NCBI GenBank assembly: GCA_964589625.1
Contig: CAZPSH010000045.1
Coordinates: 1-17,061 of the forward strand
From: JBFLVU01 sp964589625
GTDB taxonomy: Bacteria; Acidobacteriota; UBA4820; DSQY01
Direction of reading: 5' to 3'
DNA length: 17,061 bases
How positions within the stretch are numbered: the stretch's first letter is position 1; the number at the start of each line of letters is the position of its first letter. Below are positions 13,222 to 17,061 of the stretch, piece by piece. The position numbers and the translations under genes are program-made. Below the pieces are notes generated by a model. The model was not told the DNA's origin. It saw only the letters and a list, made by a program, of their open reading frames with translations, and did no database searches.

Positions 13222-14039
13222 AGGTACTCTTCATGGGTCGCAAGCCGGCAGCTTCCCTCGCCCTTTGCCACCTGGTGGACGCGGGCGCCGATGTGGTGGG
13301 GGTCGTCGCGCCGATGCATCCGGTGCAGAGCTCCACGTCGACGTTCTGGAGGCCTCTCCTCAGGGAGACCGCCCGTGAGCTTGGAATCCCGACCATCGAC
13401 GATAGTGAGATCTACGCGGCGCTCAGCGGCGAAGGCCCTCGCAGGGTCGGCTCCGTGGACCTCTCGGGCCTCGACGCGGTCATCTCCTTTCTCTTCTGGA
13501 AGAAGATCAAGCCCCCCCTCATCACCCTCCCGAGGGTGGGCTGTTTCAACTTTCACCCGGCGCCCCTGCCGGAGTTCCGTGGGAGGAGGGGCTACAACTT
13601 CGCCATCCTGGAGAACTCCCCGGAATACGGCGCCTCCCTGCATTGGATCGACGAGTCCATCGACACGGGGGATTTGGTAGAGGTCAGAAAGTTCCCCATC
13701 AACCGGGAAGAAACGGCCTTCTCCCTGGAAATCAAAACCATGCGGACCATGGTGGAGATGTTCCACGATTTCGTGAGCAGGCTCATGGCCGGCGAGGCAA
13801 TTCCGAGGGTCCCCCAGGGCCCGGGCAAGAGCGCCACCAAGAAGGAGCTGCTCGAAGCTATGGAGATCCGCCCCGAGGACCCCCCGGAAATCATCGCCCG
13901 GAAAGTGCGCGCCTTCTGGTACCCGCCCCACGAAGGGGCGTATGTGACTCTCGGGGGAAGGCGCTATACCCTCGTGGATGCCGGGACGCTCTCGAACCTG
14001 GGGCGCTTCCTCCACGGCAGCCGCTCCACGCCGTACTGA
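13218..14039 (+). CDS. Sugar N-formyltransferase (methionyl-tRNA formyltransferase fold)
   Basis: The 273-residue protein has the formyltransferase core. The catalytic triad is visible as N111 and H113 in GCFNFHPAPLPEFRG (108-122) and D149 in SIDTGDLVE (147-155). The enzyme would use N10-formyltetrahydrofolate to formylate an amino group. The usual Fmt loop SLLP is APLP here, and the C-terminal 70 residues do not look like the tRNA-binding domain of Fmt, so a sugar amine is the likely acceptor. The gene is translationally coupled to legG (ATGA overlap, GGGAGGGG ahead), inside an operon that lacks the LegH acetyltransferase. I infer that it N-formylates the 4-amino intermediate (future C7), giving an N-formyl legionaminic acid. 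The C-terminal segment (VRAFWYPPHEGAYVTLGGRRY) resembles that of other hydroxymethyl-/formyltransferases of sugars. Confidence 0.85.
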   Translation: MKVLFMGRKPAASLALCHLVDAGADVVGVVAPMHPVQSSTSTFWRPLLRETARELGIPTIDDSEIYAALSGEGPRRVGSVDLSGLDAVISFLFWKKIKPPLITLPRVGCFNFHPAPLPEFRGRRGYNFAILENSPEYGASLHWIDESIDTGDLVEVRKFPINREETAFSLEIKTMRTMVEMFHDFVSRLMAGEAIPRVPQGPGKSATKKELLEAMEIRPEDPPEIIARKVRAFWYPPHEGAYVTLGGRRYTLVDAGTLSNLGRFLHGSRSTPY

Positions 14040-14049
14040 TACCAACTTC

Positions 14050-14087
14050 ACATTCTCCCGGCACATCTGTGCCTAAGCGGAGAATGT
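14050..14087 (+). other. Nested inverted repeat after the formyltransferase gene
   Basis: ACATTCTCC (14050-14058) pairs perfectly with GGAGAATGT (14079-14087), and inside it GGCACA (14060-14065) pairs with TGTGCC (14068-14073) around a 2-nt loop. It begins 11 bp after the stop codon. There is no T-tract, so it is not a standard intrinsic terminator. It may protect the 3' end or partially attenuate transcription before ptmE. Confidence 0.6.
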
Positions 14088-14115
14088 CATTGTCCTGAAA
14101 GTCCCTCTGTTTTCC

Positions 14116-14169
14116 GTGGCGCGGTCGCCCCGACCGCGGGGGAGAGGGCGGGCGAGGCGCCCGCCCTAC
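14116..14169 (+). repeat. Double-hairpin palindromic repeat REP2, copy 2
   Basis: GTGGCGCGGTCGCCC (14116-14130) matches the copy at 3652 exactly. GCGGTCG/CGACCGC forms hairpin one (14121-14127 and 14131-14137). GGGCGGGC/GCCCGCCC forms hairpin two (14146-14153 and 14159-14166), followed by TAC as in copy 1. It accounts for much of the 162-bp gap that is the only large break in the nonulosonate operon. Confidence 0.75.
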
Positions 14170-14201
14170 AACAGCATCCTGCTCGGCGCCGGGAAGGCAG
14201 A

Positions 14202-15260
14202 ATGGAGGCCGTCATGTCCATGGACGTCCGGCTACTCACCATCGAGGTGGGGGCCACCCTCCTCCAAGCCATGGAGGCCATTGACCGTGGCACCTGCGAG
14301 ATCGCCCTCGTCCTGAATGAGGGTGGGAAGCTCATGGGGACGGTGACCGACGGGGACATCCGCCGAGCCCTGCTCCGGGGCGCGACCCTCGACAGCCCCA
14401 TCGGCCCCATCTTCAATCGGCAGTTCACGGCGGTGCAGGAAGGGACTTCCCGGAGCGAGGTGCTGGACCTCATGCGGGCGCGGACCCTCGAGCAGATTCC
14501 CATCGTGGACGGAGAGGGGCACCTGGTGGGGCTCCACCTCATGCGGGAAATCGTGGGCGGGCACCCTCTGCCGAACTGGGCCGTGGTCATGGCGGGCGGG
14601 CGCGGGGAGCGCCTCCGGCCGCTCACCGACTCCCTGCCCAAACCCATGATCAAGGTGGCGGGCCGCCCCATCCTGGAGCGGATCGTCCTTCACCTTCTAG
14701 GCCACGGAATCCGGCGCATCTTCCTGTCGGTGAACTACAAGGCGGAGGTCATCGAAAGCCACTTCGGAGACGGGCTAGCTTTCGGTTGCCGGGTGGAGTA
14801 CCTGAAGGAGAACACCCCGCTCGGGACGGGTGGCGCCCTCTCCCTCCTCCCCGGGCCCCCCGGAGATCCGCTGCTCGTCTTGAACGGCGACCTCCTCACG
14901 CAGGCAGATGTGGGCGGCATGCTCGAGTTCCACTCGGCCGGAGGGTTCGCCGCCACCGTGGGGTTCCACGATTATGTCCACACGGTGCCGTACGGGGTGT
15001 TGGACCTCGACGGCGACAGAGTGGTGGGCATGCGGGAGAAACCCAGCGAGTCCTGGACGGCCAACGCCGGCATGTACGTACTGGAGCCGCGCCTCGTGGC
15101 GAGGGTGCCCCGGGACACCCACTTCCCCCTCCCCGCCCTGGTGGAGGAGTGCCTCGACCGGGGCGAACCCGTGGGCGGGTTCCGCATCGAGGAGGACTGG
15201 GTGGACATCGGCCAGCACCGCGAACTGAGCCGGGCGCGCGGGGAAACGGAGATTCCATGA
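14202..15260 (+). CDS. ptmE: CBS-domain nucleotidyltransferase, GlcN-1-P guanylyltransferase type (PtmE)
   Basis: The 352-residue fusion starts with two CBS motifs (about 10-60 and 70-120; GTVTDGDIRRALLRG at 46-60, IVDGEGHLVGLHLMREIV at 101-118). A sugar-1-phosphate nucleotidyltransferase follows, beginning AVVMAGGRGERLRPLTD (127-143) and PKPMIKVAGRPI, with the metal-binding LNGDLL near 228. PtmE of Campylobacter has this domain order and makes GDP-glucosamine, committing glucosamine to the legionaminic acid route. That supports GDP-linked intermediates here. The ATG at 14202 has GGAAGG about 10 bp ahead; ATGs at 14214 and 14220 are alternatives. It begins after a 162-bp gap with two hairpin elements and may have its own promoter. 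Its stop overlaps the next start as ATGA. The nucleotide specificity cannot be read directly. Confidence 0.85.
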   Translation: MEAVMSMDVRLLTIEVGATLLQAMEAIDRGTCEIALVLNEGGKLMGTVTDGDIRRALLRGATLDSPIGPIFNRQFTAVQEGTSRSEVLDLMRARTLEQIPIVDGEGHLVGLHLMREIVGGHPLPNWAVVMAGGRGERLRPLTDSLPKPMIKVAGRPILERIVLHLLGHGIRRIFLSVNYKAEVIESHFGDGLAFGCRVEYLKENTPLGTGGALSLLPGPPGDPLLVLNGDLLTQADVGGMLEFHSAGGFAATVGFHDYVHTVPYGVLDLDGDRVVGMREKPSESWTANAGMYVLEPRLVARVPRDTHFPLPALVEECLDRGEPVGGFRIEEDWVDIGQHRELSRARGETEIP

Positions 15261-16249
15261 GTCTGAAGGGCCGGAAGGTCATGGTCACCGGGGCGGACGG
15301 GTTCATCGGCAGCCACCTCGCCGAGCGCCTCGTCCGCGAAGGTGCGGAGGTCCGCGCTTTTTGCTTCTACAACTCCAACGGATCTTGGGGTTGGTTGGAC
15401 GGGGCGGAACCTGCGGTGAAGAGCTCTCTCGAGGTACGCCTCGGAGATATCCGGGACTCGAGGTTCGTGGAGGAGGCTTGCCGGGGCGTGGACACCGTGT
15501 TCCACCTCGCTGCGCTCATCGCCATCCCCTACAGCTACACGGCCCCGGAATCGTTCGTGGACACCAATGTGAAGGGAACCCTCAACCTCCTGGAAGGGGC
15601 CCGCAGGGCGGGGTGCCGGAGGATGGTGAACACCAGCACCAGCGAGGTCTACGGGACCCCGGAGACGACCCCTATTCGGGAAACACACCCCCTTCAGGGT
15701 CAGTCACCCTACAGCGCCTCCAAAATCGCCGCGGACAAGATGTGCGAGGCCTACCACTGCTCGTTCGCCCTTCCCGTGGTGACGCTTCGCCCCTTCAATA
15801 CCTACGGTCCCCGCCAGTCCGCGCGAGCCGTCCTCCCCACCATCCTCTCTCAGCTCCTCTCCGGGGCGCGCGAGGTGCGCCTGGGCCGACTGGACCCGCG
15901 GCGGGACCTCACCTTCGTTTCCGATACCGTGGAGGGGTTCGTCCGCGCCGCTCAAGCCGAGGGCATAGAGGGGGAAGTGATTCAATTGGGCACCGGATGG
16001 GCAGTCTCCATCGGGGAACTCTTCCAGACGGCGTGCCAGGCGCTCGGGGTGGATGCGGTAGCGAAAACCGAGGCGGAGCGTCTGCGCCCGGATCCCAGCG
16101 AGGTGATGGTGCTCCTCTCGGACCCGGCCAAGGCGAAGGCGCTGCTGGGGTGGGAACCCCGGGTATCCCTTGAGGATGGCCTCCGCGCCACGGCCGACTG
16201 GGTGAGGGCCCACCTCCACCTCTACGACCCGGCCCGGTACCAGGTGTGA
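15257..16249 (+). CDS. legB: GDP/UDP-N-acetylglucosamine 4,6-dehydratase (LegB)
   Basis: The 330-residue extended SDR has TGADGFIG (11-18), VFHLAALIAIPYSYTAPESF (81-100), NTSTSEVYGT (125-134) and Y152/K156 in GQSPYSASKIAADK. STSEVYG and GQSPYSASKIAADK are typical of LegB-type 4,6-dehydratases, which form the 4-keto-6-deoxy sugar. The ATG at 15257 overlaps the ptmE stop and yields the canonical MSLKGRKVMVTGADGFIG. A frame open from 14786 is a shadow of ptmE. In other loci legB is followed directly by the PLP-dependent aminotransferase legC. Here the gene is followed within about 8 bp by a palindromic repeat field, so the operon seems to have been cut off at this point. The last visible step therefore lacks its partner in this window. 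Confidence 0.9.
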   Translation: MSLKGRKVMVTGADGFIGSHLAERLVREGAEVRAFCFYNSNGSWGWLDGAEPAVKSSLEVRLGDIRDSRFVEEACRGVDTVFHLAALIAIPYSYTAPESFVDTNVKGTLNLLEGARRAGCRRMVNTSTSEVYGTPETTPIRETHPLQGQSPYSASKIAADKMCEAYHCSFALPVVTLRPFNTYGPRQSARAVLPTILSQLLSGAREVRLGRLDPRRDLTFVSDTVEGFVRAAQAEGIEGEVIQLGTGWAVSIGELFQTACQALGVDAVAKTEAERLRPDPSEVMVLLSDPAKAKALLGWEPRVSLEDGLRATADWVRAHLHLYDPARYQV

Positions 16250-16257
16250 GAGAATCC

Positions 16258-16379
16258 ATCACCCCGGCTTGACCGGAATCCGTCATTCCGGCTTGTCCAA
16301 CACCCGTCATTCCGGCATGGCGTCCGTATTGTCATTCCGGCTTGCCCGGAATCCCGTCATTCCGGCAGCACGCCCTCAT
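16258..16379. repeat. Tandem array of left-hairpin repeats, about 25-bp period
   Basis: Units beginning with GTCATTCCGGC or a variant start at 16258, 16282, 16306, 16331 and 16356, with a sixth at 16381 that continues into the first composite element. The spacing is 24-25 bp throughout. The full unit is a hairpin (ATTCCGG, loop CTTGT or a variant, CCGGAAT). Several copies have lost the second arm. It begins right after the legB stop codon. Confidence 0.85.
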
Positions 16380-16380
16380 C

Positions 16381-16436
16381 GTCATTCCGGCTTGTCCGAA
16401 ATCTGATTCTGGTCTCGCTGCGCTCGCCAGAATGAC
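16381..16436. mobile_element. Composite two-hairpin element (MITE-like), solo copy 1
   Basis: The 56-bp unit has outer inverted repeats GTCATTC (16381-16387) and GAATGAC (16430-16436). It contains a left hairpin (ATTCCGG, CTTGT, then a mutated second arm, up to 16403) and a right hairpin (ATTCTGG at 16406-16412, CCAGAAT at 16427-16433, 14-nt loop). The two hairpins stand side by side with TG between them. The same left and right parts flank the GIY-YIG gene downstream. Confidence 0.75.
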
Positions 16437-16447
16437 GGAGAGGGGGT

Positions 16448-16551
16448 GTCATTGCGGTACGGCGCCCTCATCGTCATTCCGGCTTGACAGGAATCAGTTT
16501 TTTTCTGTGTGCGGGGTCTGATTCTGGTCTCGCTGCGCTCGCCAGAATGAC
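16448..16551. mobile_element. Composite two-hairpin element (MITE-like), solo copy 2
   Basis: A degenerate left unit at 16448 lies exactly 25 bp before a better one at 16473-16495. After a further 23 bp containing a T-run comes the right hairpin (ATTCTGG at 16521-16527, CCAGAAT at 16542-16548) ending in GAATGAC at 16545-16551. The right half is identical to that of solo copy 1, but here the halves are separated by a short unrelated stretch. Confidence 0.7.
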
Positions 16552-16578
16552 GGCGGGGGACACGCCATTCCGGCTTGA

Positions 16579-16956
16579 CGTCCCCATCGTCATTCCGGCT
16601 TGTCCGGAATCAGAGGTTCTCACTGACAAATGAAAAATGGCTCCTTCTTCGTCTACATCATGGGCAATGAACGGCCGACCCTGTACACGGGCATGACCAA
16701 CGACCTGCGGCGCCGACTTTACGAACACAAGAACGCACTGCATGAAGGCTTCACCAAGAAGTACCACCTGCACAAACTCCTCTATTTCGAGGTGGGCGAT
16801 ACGGCCATGGGAGCGATCATCCGGGAAAAGCAGATTAAGAATATGAGTAGAAACGAAAAGCTCGAACTCATTAAGAGTAGGAACCCACAGATGAAGGATC
16901 TGAGTGATGACATTCTCAAGGCATGATTCTGGACTCGCGCCGCTCGCCAGAATGAC
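16579..16956 (+). mobile_element. Putative GIY-YIG nuclease-bearing palindromic element
   Basis: A perfect left hairpin (ATTCCGG, CTTGT, CCGGAAT within 16579-16601) precedes the GIY-YIG gene. A right hairpin (ATTCTGG at 16926-16932, CCAGAAT at 16947-16953) follows it. The outer arms are GTCATTC (16579-16585) and GAATGAC (16950-16956). These are the same two halves that make up the 56-bp solo element, now 322 bp apart with one gene between them. The TGA of the gene is the TGA that begins the right unit (TGATTCTGG). The arrangement suggests an autonomous element and its deletion derivatives. No target-site duplication is recognisable within the surrounding repeats. Confidence 0.6.
16630..16926 (+). 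CDS. Single-domain GIY-YIG nuclease
   Basis: The 98-residue protein is a complete GIY-YIG domain of the small stand-alone type (YhbQ/UPF0213-like). FVYIM (7-11) stands for GIY and LYTGMTNDLRRRLYEHK (18-34) for YIG, with the catalytic Arg among R27-R29 and H33. IIREKQIKNMSR (63-74) supplies the probable metal-binding E66, followed by KSRNPQMKDL. Such enzymes nick or cut DNA, and relatives include homing endonucleases and UvrC. The gene is clearly less GC-rich than the sugar operon and uses AAG/AAA, ATT and AGT/AGA codons rare there, pointing to transfer. It is flanked on both sides by palindromic units and its stop codon lies inside the right one. The ATG at 16630 has only AGAGG about 23 bp upstream, so its ribosome binding site is poor. 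A role in mobilising the palindromes is inference. Confidence 0.85.
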   Translation: MKNGSFFVYIMGNERPTLYTGMTNDLRRRLYEHKNALHEGFTKKYHLHKLLYFEVGDTAMGAIIREKQIKNMSRNEKLELIKSRNPQMKDLSDDILKA

Positions 16957-16969
16957 GGAGGGGGGGATT

Positions 16970-16992
16970 GTCATTCCGGCTTGTCCGGAATC
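16970..16992. repeat. Left-hairpin repeat, isolated perfect copy
   Basis: This 23-bp unit with ATTCCGG, CTTGT, CCGGAAT is identical to the unit directly upstream of the GIY-YIG gene and starts 14 bp after the end of the right hairpin. The remaining 69 bp to the window edge are less GC-rich and contain no feature I can name. Confidence 0.85.
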
Positions 16993-17061
16993 AGTCTTTT
17001 GATGATGTATCACTGCTGTCCAAGATAATTTTGTAACCGGATAGCGGCTTAGCAGGAGCAA

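Noticed and set aside
14202..15260. Ordinary mannose-1-phosphate or glucose-1-phosphate nucleotidyltransferase
   Set aside because: The paired CBS motifs in front of the transferase domain and the adjacent LegB fit PtmE better, although the nucleotide used cannot be read from sequence.
16258..16403. CRISPR array, because of regularly spaced palindromic repeats
   Set aside because: The period is only 24-25 bp and is almost entirely repeat. There are no unique spacers of 25 bp or more, and no cas genes are present.
16474..17061. 195-residue minus-strand frame covering the GIY-YIG gene
   Set aside because: It reads through the palindromic repeats as DSGQAGMT-like peptides and is antisense to a clearly recognisable GIY-YIG domain.

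Overview
The window is high-GC bacterial DNA (the GIY-YIG gene near the right end is visibly less GC-rich) and every gene I can support lies on the + strand. No rRNA, tRNA or marker gene is present, so the host can only be guessed. Frequent GTG/TTG starts, cell-envelope sugar genes and intergenic palindromes and heptanucleotide repeats would suit a Gram-negative-type, high-GC lineage such as Acidobacteriota or a deltaproteobacterial group. That is a weak inference.

Left part (1-3855): an exported protein of unknown function, then a small island of nucleotidyltransferase toxin-antitoxin-like genes. These are a DUF6922-like/AbiEii-like pair, an orphan MNT nucleotidyltransferase followed by a 27-codon remnant of its HepT-type partner, and an intact MNT/HEPN pair. 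The cassettes are separated by arrays of a 7-bp unit (two variable bases followed by CGTCT, about 62 units in seven arrays) and by short palindromes. One palindrome (core GCGCTCTCCAGAGCGC) occurs three times and is followed each time, after a short AT-rich link, by a heptad array.

Middle (3856-8404): genes for a UDP-N-acetyl-hexosaminuronic acid. They encode a WbpA-like UDP-GlcNAc 6-dehydrogenase, a UDP-glucuronate-4-epimerase-like SDR, a WlbA/WbpB-like 3-dehydrogenase and a WlbB/WbpD-like N-acetyltransferase. This is the route to UDP-GlcNAc3NAcA-type sugars without its aminotransferase. The dehydrogenase carries four in-frame 7-bp repeats in its coding sequence.

Right-middle (8480-16249): a tightly coupled nonulosonic acid operon that looks like the GDP-linked legionaminic acid route. 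In order it has a Gfo/Idh/MocA oxidoreductase (PtmF-like), CMP-legionaminate synthase (LegF), an SDR (PtmA-like), NeuB-type synthase (LegI), NeuC-type hydrolysing epimerase (LegG), a formyltransferase, a CBS-plus-nucleotidyltransferase protein (PtmE) and a 4,6-dehydratase (LegB). The LegC aminotransferase and LegH acetyltransferase are absent. The embedded formyltransferase suggests an N-formylated product.

Right end (16250-17061): a dense field of short palindromes around a single-domain GIY-YIG nuclease gene. The gene lies between the same left and right hairpins that elsewhere in this field sit side by side or nearly so, and its TGA stop is the first triplet of the right hairpin unit. This looks like a very small nuclease-bearing mobile element (about 378 bp) with non-autonomous, MITE-like derivatives. 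It is the best candidate here for an undescribed system.
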